A DNA stretch of 64,000 nucleotides. Source: Cordia subcordata (taxonomy: Eukaryota; Streptophyta; Magnoliopsida; Boraginales; Cordiaceae). The notes beneath the pieces are model-generated. The model saw only the letters and a program-made list of their open reading frames with translations, searched no databases and was not told where the DNA came from. Position 1 is the stretch's first letter; each line of letters begins with the position of its first letter. The stretch lies in NCBI GenBank assembly GCA_028554755.1, contig JAPTOF010000015.1:5580001-5644000 (forward strand), given 5' to 3'. Positions 23,748 through 36,607 of this stretch are shown piece by piece. Both the position numbers and the translations under genes were made by a program.

Positions 23748-24746
23748 CTAAGGTGCTAAGGGGCAAGCTATGGTTTCGTGAGACGACTCGGAACACAACA
23801 CACATACCTTAACTACCAAAAAGGTAGAGGAAGAACCTAAATAACTAGTCCTATGACCGTAAAAGGAAAGAGATAAAGTAATGAATTGATCAAGCTTGTT
23901 CATTAAAGTCTCTACCTTAGCAGGCAAATCTAAAGACACTCCAACCTCATGAATAGCTCTTCTATTCACTCCCCGACCAGACCTATCCATAGCCAAATTT
24001 TGGAAAGAGTTCTTAGCCAACAAATCCATTTTCTTCCATGGCTTACTTGCCCTCAAATTATAAAATCCATCACTAGAGATGGCATTGACTATCGTCCTAT
24101 TTTGTTCATTCAATCCTCGAAAGAAATATTGGAGTAGGTCATGCTTATCATGTCCATGGTGAGGACATTATCTAAAAAGGTCATTGAACCTTTCCCACAC
24201 CTCATGAAAGGATTCTAAATCATGTTGGGAGAATGTCATAATGGAAGTCTTCAGGTTGGCTGTCTTAGCCATGGGGAAGAATTTTTTGTAGAACCTAGTT
24301 GAAGCTCGCCCATGGTATGATACAACCACTAGGTAAAAAATGAAACCAAGACTTAGCCTTATCGTTAATGGTGAACAGATATAACCTAAGACGAATGACC
24401 TCTTGAGACAAATTGAGACATGGAGGGTGGAACTCATTTCTACAAAATTGGTAATGTGGTCCAAGGGACTGTCGTTGCTCCTCCCGTAGAAGGAAGAAAG
24501 CATAGCCAACATGTTAGGCTTAATCTCGAAATTTACGTCCCCCAACCACAAAATATTAATAGCCAAGTTAGGCTCAAAGGCATTAGGGAGGAAGAATTCC
24601 CTGTGTCGACTCATCGCCTGTGGGTGAGTCCGATCTAAGGGGCTCTTGTCTAAAATGGTCTTGGGCTTGATGCCTATGGTAATCATGTAGTGGAATGAGA
24701 TTCATGGGGGAATGGGAGGGATAGGAGGATTATTTAGATTGGCCAT
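23748..24746 (-). pseudogene. G1 gag
   Basis: Start ATGGCCAATCTAAATAAT at 24746, equivalent to G2 59696. Frames 24168-24686 and 23748-24113 carry NFEIKPNMLAMLSSFYGRS and IMTFSQHDLESFHEVWERF of the Athila-type Retrotrans_gag domain, then a knuckle-like CVLCSESSHETIACP that fits CX2CX4HX4C. Frameshifts lie near 24300-24400 and 24115-24165. Confidence 0.85.
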
Positions 24747-25131
24747 CTCTTCAAGAAGATCTCCTAAATTCCTAATGTGTATTGGGTTCAGGATTAAATG
24801 GAACTAAGGGATTCCTAAGGGATCTTCTACCAGGCATGTAACACTATCCTCGCTCCGGCCACGTCAACCCTCAAAACTTTAACAATAACTTAAAACTACA
24901 GCAACAAAGCTATAAACCTATAGGCTCTACTAAAAGAAAAAACAAGAGCTAAAGCAAACTAAGAAAGCTAAACAAGCAAACTATGCTAAGCACGGAAAGT
25001 AAACACAAAAAGATCAAAGGAAGTAAACACAAAGCAAGATAAACCACTACTAAAGCAAATTAACAAAATAAAGCGAAATAAACAAAAACAACTACTAAAA
25101 CACAAAAGCAAAGAACACAAATCATTGTACC
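24747..25131 (-). other. G1 leader between PBS and gag
   Basis: About 385 bp, rich in AAAGCAAA-like motifs on the + strand. No gene. Confidence 0.6.
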
Positions 25132-25149
25132 TTCTCAGCAACGGTGCCA
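25132..25149 (-). other. G1 primer-binding site (tRNA-Asp type)
   Basis: On the - strand TGGCACCGTTGCTGAGAA, six bases inside the LTR. It resembles the tRNA-Asp-complementary site used by Athila elements, with a few mismatches. Confidence 0.8.
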
Positions 25150-25155
25150 AGAACT

Positions 25156-27016
25156 TGATGTGTCTCTAGTGGTGTAAGCCCTAAAGATCTGCAAGTGCAC
25201 GGACAATGCAGTTTAGTGTGTACGAGAATGGGTGTTGAACCATGGGAAGGCTATTTTGTGGAATGAATTCTATGTGTGTGTCCTAGAATATGCCTAAATG
25301 AAGACCTAAACTAACCATTTTTAGGGTTTTCGAATTTACGGGAGCTTTAACTAAAGGAAATAAAACTACGCTATGGGAATGGAAAGTGGGGAAACAAACT
25401 ACCTGAAGGGAACGAACAAATGTAATGGGTTAGGGTGACTTTTACTTGCTCATAGATGATTTTAGATTCAAATGCTATAGGATTACTGGGGGTGGCTTAA
25501 TTATCGATTGCTCTTAACTAGGTTGCTAATTGGTGTCCTAATTTCTCCTTAGGACTGGATGCGGGTCCATCCTTAGGCGGCACCTTCTAAAGTTATAGTG
25601 TGGTCCTTATGACCTAGGACCTTAAGAGCGACTAACTAGTTTTCTAGGTGACCTAGAATGAACCTATCCTAGTACCTAAACTATTGGCTGGGTTTAAAGC
25701 TAAGACGTAATGTCACTAGGGTCAACTAAACCTATTCAGAAACCTATTGCTAGGTTTAAAGCCAACGGAGACTCGATCTAGGCTAGCCCCAAATTATGTG
25801 CTGTTATTCTAGTGTCATTATAGCGGGATTTGACCTATTAGCACATTCATACCTGTTCTAGGCCAAGGTGCTTGTAAACAAAGGAACCTATTCGACTACC
25901 AAACATTTTCATGCTCAGATTACACCATTAAAATCAATTTAGAACCAACATGGATGCAATATCGGGGATATATTTAGTACTAGGCATGCAAACATACACA
26001 TAGACATGAACATAAGCATTACCCACTTCATAAAATCCACATATGAACACGTAGACATGATTATAGAATGGATTAGAGGTGTTTAGTAGAAAACAGACTT
26101 CAATTTATACATATGCAACTCTCATAGGCATATTATCAAACACTTAGACATACAATTGAAACAAGAAAAACATAGCATATGTATATATTAAGCCATCAAA
26201 TCCCATAATACAAGAGTGTATAATCAACCTATTACACTAGTTTAATCACCTTAAACAAGTGTACTCAAACATAATATAAAATAGGATGAAAGAGAGAATA
26301 GGAAACTCCTTTTTCATCCTAGTAACTTTTGCACAAATTCCTTGAGCAAACTTCAATGCAAGTTTTTGAAACCCTCCAAATAAGCTTGAATATAAGTGAG
26401 AAATGTGTGAGAGTGTGTGTGTCAGGTGGGTGAAGGTAGGGTTTAGTGTGTGTGTGATGGGTATGTGAAAAGGGGTTCAAAGATATCCAAAATAGGCTGA
26501 CAAAGTGCTTAAATATTGTCGAATACACGTCCAATCGGGGGCCTTGGTCGGTCGACCGGCCTAGCACCTAGGTCGACTAGCCTATAGGCCTTGCTCTTTG
26601 TTTTGGCTGATCAACCAAGTAGTTGACCAGCCTTGGAAGGGTCGGCCAGCCCTAGAAGGGGGTTGATTGGCCAGGTCAGAGACTGGCTAATTTTCCTCGC
26701 ATTACATCCATTTCACCCCGGTTGCTTTTTTCCTCCAAAAGTTATTTTTATGCTTCTCCCACATCCTGAACACGAGCTTGACTCCAACATCAATTCACCA
26801 TTAACTCAAGCCCTCAGCTTTGACCTAACTTCACCAAACATGGGAAATAAGCATGCATTAATGTCATATTTATCTTTAAACTCAACTATGTACATTAGCA
26901 AACGCTTAAGTCTGTCTCTATCATATGTACTATACTAATGCATCTCTTAAAGCTCAAAATGCCTCTTAAACATGGATAAATGATTATGCAAACACACATA
27001 AAAACATAGCACATCA
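25156..27016 (-). repeat. G1 5' LTR
   Basis: 1861 bp, TGATGTG...CACATCA on +. Contains the block TCGGTCGACCGGCC near 26548-26561 and the shared gypsy LTR blocks. Confidence 0.92.
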
Positions 27017-28215
27017 CTTATCCAAAATATATCACTTCACAAACTATAAATATCTTCCATGTGGGCCCCACTGATCTAATTAAGACATTTATGAGTTATA
27101 TTAAAAAGATCCGAATAATTAATTCTTTCTTAATTCTAAACTCAAATCTTAATTAAGTAGTTCACATAATTAGGCTTTTTCAATTAATTACATCTCGTTG
27201 GAATATGGCCAGCGGAGGGACCAAAAGACATAATTACTCTTGGCTCAAAAAATGACCAAAATGTCCACGCCACCGCTTTGGTGACATCAAAGGCCACTTT
27301 GACCTCAATTTATTTCCACAAAAGACCAAAGACGTATTCCAAGGATAATCACTATCTAAGCAGGAGCTTGTCACCCGCTCTAGTGACCTCTGTCTTTGAC
27401 CAACCGAGTGAAGGCAGGTTCTACCAAGTAGCATCACTTCCAAGACTATATCTAGAACCTCAGAATCTCTAGACCCATATGATGATCATCCACTAGTCAT
27501 GGATCTCTTGATCTAGGGAGCACCCACAAGCCAAATAATTGATATACCCTTGAAGAGCAATATTACTAGTACTAGATTTCTAGTGATCAAGTGGACAAAT
27601 CCAATGAGCACATAAACTCTGATGTTGCATATGCATGTCCCAACTAAATTAGAATACAACACCCAATGTACGAGATAGACAATCTTATCATTCAAGACCT
27701 CTCCTTACAGTATATCAAAGTGCAGCACCCTAACTTAATTAGTTCATCCACACATGTTTAAGATTAAGAGCATTGGTCAGTAGAAACTGTGAGTATCTTG
27801 TCTTTTATATGTGACGGTATGGTTCTTAAAAGACACTCACGGTGGCCTTGTCCAATATGTGATACACACACTAAGAGCATAGTCCAAAAAACCATCCAAT
27901 GACCTAGGTAGATCACCCTCTCAGGGAGACTCGCCCATTATAGCCTTGTCCCAATAGAGTGCCCAACACTATCATCTGGCTATGGACCAATTTATGATAT
28001 CATGATATCTAGGCTTAGACCTACTACGCCTCTAGCCTGACTGTGTACCTAAGTTATTGGTGTATATCATTAAATGTTCATACTTTGCATCAATTTACAA
28101 ATGGGAAGAATAAGTTGTGTAAAGCTCAATCATATGAATAATATCATAAGCGTATTATGTCTAGTATCCAGTAATCACCTTGTGCTTATGGTTTTTAGGC
28201 CATACAATCCCAACA

Positions 28216-28227
28216 ATATCCCACTTA
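28216..28227 (-). other. Copia-2 polypurine tract
   Basis: On - TAAGTGGGATAT directly precedes TGTTGGG of the 3' LTR, typical of plant copia elements. Confidence 0.7.
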
Positions 28228-30790
28228 CACTAAAGATCACAACCACCAAACCGTGTTCCTAAATGACTCAACCTGTGTGGCCAAACACTTTCTCCAAGAG
28301 TTATATATCATGGGGATACATAGTTTTTCACCATGATTTTCTGATGTCCTTCTAATGACTTAGCACACAATCTTTCATTCTCTAAAAGATACCAGCATGT
28401 GTGCAAATCCACTAGCCTAGGGACATTGGTCCAATAATTCAACTAATATCTACTATCCGCGCTCACTATAAAAGTGGAAATCTAGGTCTAGTATTCAGCA
28501 TGTAGTCCATAAGCTCCCACTGCGTTAAAGTATAGAACACTTTAGAACATCTTCTTTATCCCTTTGGACAACAAACAACCCTCGATAAAGATATTCCAAT
28601 AGCTAGGAGGTAAAAACACTCATTTGGAATATTGCATGCTATTCTAAACTAAGACCAATTTAATATAGAGACGTGGGATAGAGTTAATCTTGATTGTATA
28701 TATGTTGTCTTCCTTGTACACCCATGGTCCACCAATATGTTGATCAAAACAAAGAGTTGTTTTTCTGATCAGATTTGATACCATTTATTAAATGTTAGCT
28801 TAAGCCGTATAAGCCACATGATCTCTGCATCTAGTAATGCTCTTATCTGGTTATGAACCTAGATGTCTTTGTCAAACCTTTTAATTAAATAAAATCTATC
28901 TTGATGAACATCTTTTGTATCTCACTGTCACTAAGACAAGTGATAGTAATAGAGTCTTCTAATGGATTTTAGCATGGCTTTCTAGATAGAAGGATTCTCA
29001 TTGTCGATCCTTTTCTTTCTGAGTATAACCCCTTACTATGCAACCTTGTTATAAAGGCTCCAACCTTCCCATTAGCTCTATTTTTGTTCCTTGTAGATCT
29101 AACTGCATCGTACGAGTTTTACCTCTTTAGATACAACTACAACAGTCTAGACATAATTAGAGTAACAAACTCTTAACCATTTGCTGTACATCAATGGCGA
29201 ACATTTAAACCAAAGAAACTACTTTATCATGTCTAGTGAGAACCATAACCCAAAACCAAGAAGACTTTTCAAAGCATCTATTAGTTTACATGGTAATCAT
29301 CCCACTACAATAAGGCTCTGAGTGTAACAATGATAACATACAATACTCTTTCCTTTTTTCCTAAAATTGTACAAATTTATCTAAAGACCACAAGATTTCC
29401 TATAGAGCAACTCCAGAAAAAACTAGTAAGTACTGAATCATACTATCATTGGTCGAGTATCTAGCATAAATGCCAACAAGCATTTTCATTGATTAGATTG
29501 ATATGTGATTATGGCTTTGGTTCAAAAGGATATATCAAGAAAAAACACATCTTTAACCTTTGGTTCCAACTATCAAGGATGCTTAACGCATTAGCTGGAA
29601 TATTACAAATATGAAACATAGCTCACACCAAGTTTATGCCATAATCGTATTTCTTGTACTATCCCATGTGTTGCCTTAAATGGTACCAAATAAAAGATGT
29701 AAACTTTCATCTCAAGATCACACTCCCATTAAGACATAGGCAGTAATATAGAAAATATCATGAGCCTTTCCACGTCTACGAGTGTTTGATTTCTCTACTT
29801 ATCCACACCATTCTTCTTGTGAGGAAATATCTTGATATAGATTATTGAGTCCTAACCTATAACTTAAAAGGTAATCCCCGAGCTCACATGTAAGGCATAC
29901 TCCACTTTGATCAGTATCAAAGAGGCTTTGATGTATTCATCTAATATCTGCTCCACCTCAGTCTCGAACCACTAGAGACTTGTGTAATATTAGATGATCA
30001 CATCTGTATTTTGAGCAATCTATAGTCAAATCTGGTACTCACAACCTTACGAACTAGTTAGCTCACGGAACCTCATATATTAATGTGAACCAATTTCTAA
30101 CACCTTCTGAACTCCTTGTCACCTAGAGAAAAAAAGGGACCTTTATAGATTGTCCTTTCCCATAGACAAGACCATTAGAAGTTATATATTCAAGATTTAG
30201 TAAGCTGCGAAACCCACACACGACTAACTTCTTATCATGCTCTTAGACTAGATGTCCTTTTAGCAAGATTGGAAGTTATGACTTTAAGATCTAATGAGCT
30301 GTAAAGCTCAAACTCGACTAACTTCTTGTCATGCCTCAGACAAGATGTCTTATGCATTAGTATGTCCAAAGTTGTTATTGGTCGGAGAAATTATCCTTTC
30401 ATGGATTAAATATACTCTATATCATGTAATGATAGTGTAACAGGATATTGTTAAACCGTTATATGTTCTACCAAATGACAAACATTTCTATATCTATTGA
30501 TATTGAAACTAAAATAGAAATTACGCAATCTACTAAGTCTAGAACAAAGTTCTTTTGCATGTTTGGAATATAAATATTAACATGAATATCCAAACACTAT
30601 GTGACTCCCACTGCATAAGCCCATACTTTGCTTCCCTGTGCACTTTCAAAGTAAAGCTTCCTTACTTCTTATCCACGTCTTTTAAAACCTCTGCTAGAGA
30701 TAGCAGTTATGATTATTGGCTTAGGGCTTGCTCACAACTAGGACCAACCACCATAAGGGTTTCGTCGTGAGAAATGAAGCTTATATCTTT
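28228..30790 (-). pseudogene. Copia-2 pol remnant, highly decayed
   Basis: Isolated fragments keep the expected order. Integrase NGVDK-stop-RNQTLVDVERL lies near 29760-29825, followed by MSLWECDLEMKVYIF. RT pieces RGYTQKERID and KSIRRL lie near 28950-29060. There are no long open frames. 28228-28880 should be RNase H, but I cannot read convincing motifs there. Confidence 0.65.
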
Positions 30791-31269
30791 CTAGCGCTTT
30801 GTTAAGTGTACAGGACAATGTATCCTTCAGTGCTCTTGTAGATTATACTAGAAACATTTTCCTTTAGGCTTGTCATTTACTACCTTTTCTCGTTTCTTTC
30901 TAGGACTGGCATCTTGTTGTTGTTTAACACTATCCAACTGTTCCTTTCCTTGTTCCAATTGTTTTCTTTATCATTGGACTAAAAGTACCAGAAGGTTTAA
31001 CTTTAGGAATGGAAACCTGGGCCTTTTGTTTAATGACAGACTCTACTTCCTAAAGATCCTTCATTAAATCGAAAAGGGTCAATGTTTAATTTTCTTGACT
31101 TAACAGTCAGCTTGAACTTCTTGAAGGATTCAAGTAGTGTCTTGAGTATCATCTCAACACAAGTTGTAGTGTCAATCTGAGCACCTAGGATCTTGGCAAT
31201 GTTGAATTTATTCATCAACTTGAACACATGCACTATGATAGATTCCTCCCTTGCCATCCTAGAATTCAT
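30791..31269 (-). pseudogene. Copia-2 gag remnant with zinc knuckle
   Basis: The frame 31030-31269 has SIIVHVFKLMNKFNIAKILG and VEMILKTLLESFKKF, matching the copia UBN2-type gag helix pattern. Downstream, near 30791-30860, a knuckle with spacing like CX2CX4HX4C is legible but contains two stops. Confidence 0.7.
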
Positions 31270-33624
31270 GATCTAGCGAATGGTACCTTGCCTAGCTGAC
31301 CTGCTAATGTCTTTGAACATCTCAGATAATGAGGTCATGATTTTTGTAGCAGTTCTCAAGAACCTTCTTGCTGTAACAGCAGACTGTCAAATAAAGGTGC
31401 TAATATATAGCACTTGGCCATAGTATTAGCTCTCATCTAACTTTGCTCAGCATCTTACTGGGTATTAGTAGATATGATCTTTGTTTGGTGATAGGATTAG
31501 GTAAGGACGAATTTGTACCTATCCTCATTAAGTACTTTGTCCAAGTTCCTCTTTCAGTAAATAGAGTTTGGGCTGGTTAACTCATTCTCGAAGAGAATAC
31601 CCACCAAACGACTAGAGAAACTACATGACATTTTATTGGATACACAAATAATGATATCACAAATGAATGGATAAAATAATATGACGTTAGTATGATATGT
31701 ATGAAATAGCGAAAAACAACATACATTAAGCCTTTTTACATCATTAGCCATTTAGTCGGTAAACCCTCAAACTACTATAATGTAACAGTGTCTCAACCCT
31801 ATCAACTTGAACTCCATGGATGGCATGGCCAAACAAATGAATAGTCAAGTTAGGCTTTAGCTTATGTGGACAAAATTTATCTAGATAGACACTATCTAAT
31901 AGTATCCAATCACTGCTTTGTTTGGCCTCTCAAATCGTATTGGAACCTCTATTGATGGGGTGGCCGAACCCATGATTTAAGTTGAGCGTATTTAACCACT
32001 CCTTAGTGTCTAATTCCCCACCATGTATCTAGAATTGAGCCCTCTAATAGGGTAGTGACTTTCATCCCCATGCCATGAGACAGTCTATGATGATGAATTC
32101 CATGGATGGCATAGCCGAACCTCATCAACGCCCTTATGAATCTATATGTTAAGTCCACCTTATTAAATCTAGGTAACTGTGACACTCTCTAATGGGAAGG
32201 TCAATGCCATTCACCTTTAGTATGAATTGAATATGAAAGGTCGTGGGGTTTCTAGTCCCCTATCCCACTCAATATTTTGACTTTCAGGGTTTCATTGATT
32301 TATTTTGGTCCCACATGTTTTAGATCTAAACACTATCTTTGAATCAAAAGACCCCGGCATGTTCTTGACTTGAGTCATCCTGTGGGCTAGATCTCCAACA
32401 TCCTATTAGGTGATCCTTAGTAAAGAACTCAACCTATGGACTGACTGAACTTATTAACACCTTTTTCACTTTGAGATTCAACTTCGTGTTTCCAGAAACA
32501 TTTCAGGGTACTCAAATAGATTCAACCTAATCTTAGGCTTTTAGCGAACCCATAGGTTGGCAACTTGACTTCATCTATTAGTTATGATACTTTGACTTTT
32601 CTTATAAACATCTCTTTGAATCAAAATTCACTTTGTGTTACTAAGTCATGTCCATACCAAAATAGAGAGTCGAATTTAAATCTAGATTATGAAATCCTTA
32701 TGTTGGTGTACTCGAGTTCTCTAGATAAGTCAATTGGTTAATTAGTGTCACAAACAACTAATATCCCTAACCAATTTCATGCATTGCTCTTTAGGCTATC
32801 TAATTAACAAATAATTAGCCTAAGCAATCTCGAAGGACTTATAAAACTCAAGCCAAACAAGATCCAAGGGTTAGCCAATTTTAAACACTACTTGGATAGA
32901 CATGTTGCCATGATCAAATTGTAATAATCCATACATACCATCAAACATGTATACAAATATTGCAAAATAAACATCCATAGCATAAAAAAATGGTCCCAAT
33001 CGATGGCTCCCTATAATACCGCTTTAGGCTCAAAGCCCAAAGTAATCGGAATGCCAAAATCAAGCTTTTACTGCAAAACTGCTTCAACCAGTTGAGCTTG
33101 ATCAACTTGCCAGTCAACCGGCACTTCTAGTGAATTACCATCCTAGCCAGTCGAGCAAAGCCTTTTGCTAGTCGAGCGACTACTCCAAAAGGCTCCTGAT
33201 TCTGCGGTTTAGACTTGGCACTCCTCCCAGTTGACCGGCTGCTCTAAAACTGCCTTGAACTTTATGTACAATAGTGTTTGTTGGCTCCAAATCGAAACAA
33301 TACAAGGAATGACATAGAAAATCAACCTATACAAGCTTCATCTATGACAAAGAAACATAAATTTGCCTACAAAATACAAGCCAATGCCCATTCCTATGCT
33401 TCTCTCAAATTGAAGCTACATTAACTTTCTATGCAAGAAATGAAATCCATACATTCAAACCATCGATTAGGACCAAAATCACACATGAGCTGCAGCTACA
33501 AAGGTTAGCCCATTACAAACATGTCAAGCAAACACACAAATCTTGCCACACACGAGATATTTCACATCTCAAAGCCATTGTTTACATGTTTTAGGCTATT
33601 AATCACGTGTGTAATAAGTACCTA
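31270..33624 (-). other. Copia-2 5' gag/leader region
   Basis: 2.35 kb between PBS and readable gag. It includes repeated phrases around CCATGGATGGCAT(A/G)GCC (about 31815 and 32100) and a block with inverted CCAGTCAACCGG and AGTTGACCGGC motifs at 33100-33240. The N-terminal part of gag may lie in 31270-31550 but is not readable. Confidence 0.55.
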
Positions 33625-33637
33625 GGCTCTGATACCA
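33625..33637 (-). other. Copia-2 primer-binding site (tRNA-iMet)
   Basis: On - TGGTATCAGAGCC, two bases inside the LTR; a perfect match to the usual initiator-tRNA site. Confidence 0.9.
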
Positions 33638-33639
33638 CT

Positions 33640-35406
33640 TGTTGGATTAGGTTGCTAATACTATGTCTAGTTTATTACCCAATTTTATTTTTAAAAATTA
33701 ATCAATAATAGTAGAAAAATACTAAAAATCTATTACACATGTGCACTGTCACATAACAACATAAATAAATAAGATGAAATATAGTATATCACCCTTGATG
33801 AATAGTATCATTGATAAAGCCTCCTTAAACAATTACCCACCTCTTACTAGCCCCCTAATGGTCTTCTCTGCTATAATCAATCACCAATAGCTAGGATGTA
33901 GCGTGCTATGTAGTCGGCAAGCATTAATTAGAGATTAATTAAGGTGTAGGCTAGGTAGTGTGTGTTCTTGGCATAACTGTATGAAAAATTCAGCACACAC
34001 ATCAAAGAGAAAATGAGTATCTTATGTTATGTATTCACACTTGGGCCTTGCCAATTACCATTACATATAGTACATGGCAACCTTAGTAAAGATAAGGTGC
34101 TAGGAAAATTATTATTTCTAATAGTGCCCCTCCTTATCTTCTAGAAAAGGAATATTCTCTATGGATAAGTCTTATCCAAAATATTCCACTGCACACACTA
34201 TAAGTGTCTTCCATATGGGTCTCGCTTATCTAATTAAGACATTAATGCCTTATATTAAGAAGATCTGGATAATTAAATCCCTTCTTAATTCTAAACTCAA
34301 ATCATAATTAAGCAATCCATATAATTGGCCATCCTCAATTAATTACATCCAATTGTAACATGACTAGCGGAGAGACCAAAAGACATAATTACCTTTGGCT
34401 CCGAAAATGACCAAAATGTCTTCGTCACCCACTTTGACGACATCAAAGGCCACTTTGACCTCGATCTATTTCCACTAGAAGACCAAAGCCGCACTACAAG
34501 GATAATCACTAGCTAAGCAGGAGCTTGTCACCCGCTCCAGTGACCTCTGTCTTTGACCAACCGAGTGAAATTACCAAAACGCCCCTCTATGTATACCCGT
34601 AGTCAAGGCTGGTCGTATCAAGTACTATTACCTCTAAGACTACATCTAGAGCCTTAGAATCTCTAGTCCTGTATGATGATCATCCACTAGTCATAGCTCT
34701 CTTGATCTAGGGAGCGAGCTACAAGCCAAATGATCGATATACCACTGAAGGGCAATATCACTATTACTAAATTTTTGGTGATCAAGTGGACAAATCTGAG
34801 AGGACACATAGACTTTGCTGTTGCATATGCATGTCCCATCTAAATTAGAATACAACACCCACTGTACGAGGCAGACAATCTTATCATTCAAGACCTCTCC
34901 TTATGGACATAAAAGTGCTGCACCTTAACTTAGTTAATTGATCCACATATGCTCAAGATTAGGAGCATTGGTCAATTGAAAGTTGTGAGTATCTTGTCTT
35001 CTATATATGACGGTACAGTTCCCAAAAGACATACTCATGGTGGCCCTGTCCAATATGTGATACATGCACTAGGAGCGTAGTCCAAAAAACCATCCAATGA
35101 CCTAGGTAGATCACCTTCTCAAGGAGACTTGCTCACTATAGCTTTGTCCCAGTCGAGTGCCCAACACTACCATCTGACTATGGACCAATATCACCAAATC
35201 TATACTTGGACCTACTGTACACCTAGCAGCACTGTGCACCCAAGTCATTGGTCTATATTAGTGGACCTTCATACTTTGCATCAATCCATAAATGAGGAGA
35301 ATAAGCTGAGTAAAGCTCAATCATATGAACAATATCATGAGCATATTACGTCTAGTGTTCAGTAATCACCATGTGGTTATGGTCTTTAGGGCATACAATC
35401 CCAACA
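33640..35406 (-). repeat. Copia-2 5' LTR, uninterrupted
   Basis: 1767 bp from TGTTGGATTAGG to CAATCCCAACA. It contains the empty G1 target at about 34167-34182. Confidence 0.92.
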
Positions 35407-35411
35407 AAATA

Positions 35412-36076
35412 TATGAGTGCTATTGGAAGTTTGATGTATTCTATGCATTGCACCAAATGGATATAGCTTTTGTAGTATGCAAATTATCAAGATACACTAG
35501 CAATCTTGGTATAGATCACTAGAAATGGATTGCAAAGATACTTGGTTATTTAAAAAAGACTATGAACTTTGGTTTATTCTACAACAAATTTCTAGTTGTT
35601 TTAAAGGGTTGCACTGATGCAAGTTGGATAACTAATACCAATGATAATAAATCAATTGCTAGATAGGTTTTCACCTTAAGAGGTGGTGAAGTTTCTTGGG
35701 CATCAAAGAAATAGACTTGTATAACTCATTCTAAATGGAATATGAGTTCATAGCTCTTAGAGCAATAGGTAAGGAAGCAGAATGGCTAAGAAATTTACTA
35801 TTGGATATTAAGTTTTGGCCACAACTGATGCTAGTCATTTCCTTACACTATGATAGTCAAGCAACTATGTCTAGAGCTTATAGTAAAGTTTATAATGGGA
35901 AATCTAGACAAGTTAGTCTCAGACATAAATATGCAAGACAATTAATTTATGATGGTATTGTTACCATTGTCTATGTTAAATATTGTGATAACCTGGGAGA
36001 TCCATTTTCTAAAGTGCTCTCGAGAGATTTCATAATAAAGACATCTACAAGTTTAGGATTAAGGTCATTTGTTTGA
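35412..36076 (+). pseudogene. Copia-1 RT end and RNase H
   Basis: The frame resumes at the Copia-2 junction with MSAIGSLMYSMHCTK and DIAFVVCKLSRYTSN of the RT-RNase H connection. RNase H follows: GCTDASW holds the first Asp, and MEYEFIALRAIGKEAEWLRN the second acidic residue. HYDSQATMSRA corresponds to the usual CDNQSA block, and RHKYARQLI follows. Two stops lie near 35666 and 35711. The last open frame ends at 36076. Confidence 0.85.
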
Positions 36077-36607
36077 TCTTAACTATTTATTTGAACTTAC
36101 TATAGTAGGAACCTAACTTTTCTAGTATATTACTAGTAAAAGTTTAATAGGTAATTACAAATTATTAGTAAAGGTACTAAGTTCTGAGTTTGTGATTATC
36201 TCATAAAATTAGTACTAGTTTTACGAAGGAGGATGAGTATTACTACTCTTAATGAAGTGGTAACGATAAAGATTGTTCGTTTAAATGAATAAGGACTTCA
36301 CCTATGTGAACACAAGAAGCGGTGTTGTTTCAATAGAAGATCAACTTTTGTAAATGTTCGTGAATTCAAGAGGTAGCCCAAGGCCATTTGAGTGCTAATA
36401 TATTGGCAAACTTCTAATTAGGACAAGTTTTTCATGTGTATAGTATTTCCAATTCTAGAATTAAAAATCTACGTTTAAGTTATTCGCCACTGTGATTTCT
36501 CTAGAGTTTTTTGAAATATTTATACTAATAAAATGTTTAAATCGAAAGATACATTTTGTATGCATGAAATATTACCAACCTAATATTATCAAGTTAAGTG
36601 GGCGATT
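36077..36607 (+). other. Copia-1 3' untranslated region and PPT
   Basis: No coding sequence. It ends with GTTAAGTGGGCGAT (36594-36607), the polypurine tract abutting the LTR. Confidence 0.65.

Larger units (their letters stand above)
17057..27016 (-). mobile_element. G1: complete but defective Athila-like Ty3/gypsy element
   Basis: 9960 bp with two LTRs (17057-18871 and 25156-27016), PPT, PBS and the 5-bp duplication CTTAT at 17052-17056 and 27017-27021. Reading on -, the order is 5' LTR, PBS, gag, protease, RNase H, integrase, PPT, 3' LTR. The polymerase core of the RT is deleted at about 22163, so it cannot be autonomous. The intact LTR of its host element shows the empty site. Confidence 0.92.
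16517..28215 (-). repeat. Copia-2 3' LTR, interrupted by G1
   Basis: Two segments, 16517-17056 and 27022-28215 (about 1734 bp in total), align with the intact 5' LTR at 33640-35406. The G1 insertion point corresponds to AAGTCTTATCCAAAAT near 34167, where the other LTR is uninterrupted. Compared with that LTR, about 39 bp are missing near 27413. Confidence 0.9.
16517..35406 (-). mobile_element. Copia-2: Ty1/copia retrotransposon in the Copia-1 RT
   Basis: Bounded by TGTTGG and CCAACA. The 5-bp target GAATA (16512-16516) is repeated as AAATA (35407-35411). A tRNA-iMet PBS lies inside the right LTR and a PPT inside the left one, so it reads on -. Subtracting G1 gives about 8.9 kb: LTRs of about 1.75 kb and an internal region of 5.4 kb with very decayed gag and pol. 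Confidence 0.9.

Noticed and set aside
27040..28215. Stretch considered as a host gene between G1 and Copia-2 because of several open frames
   Set aside because: It aligns throughout with the Copia-2 5' LTR at 34170-35406, so it is LTR sequence.
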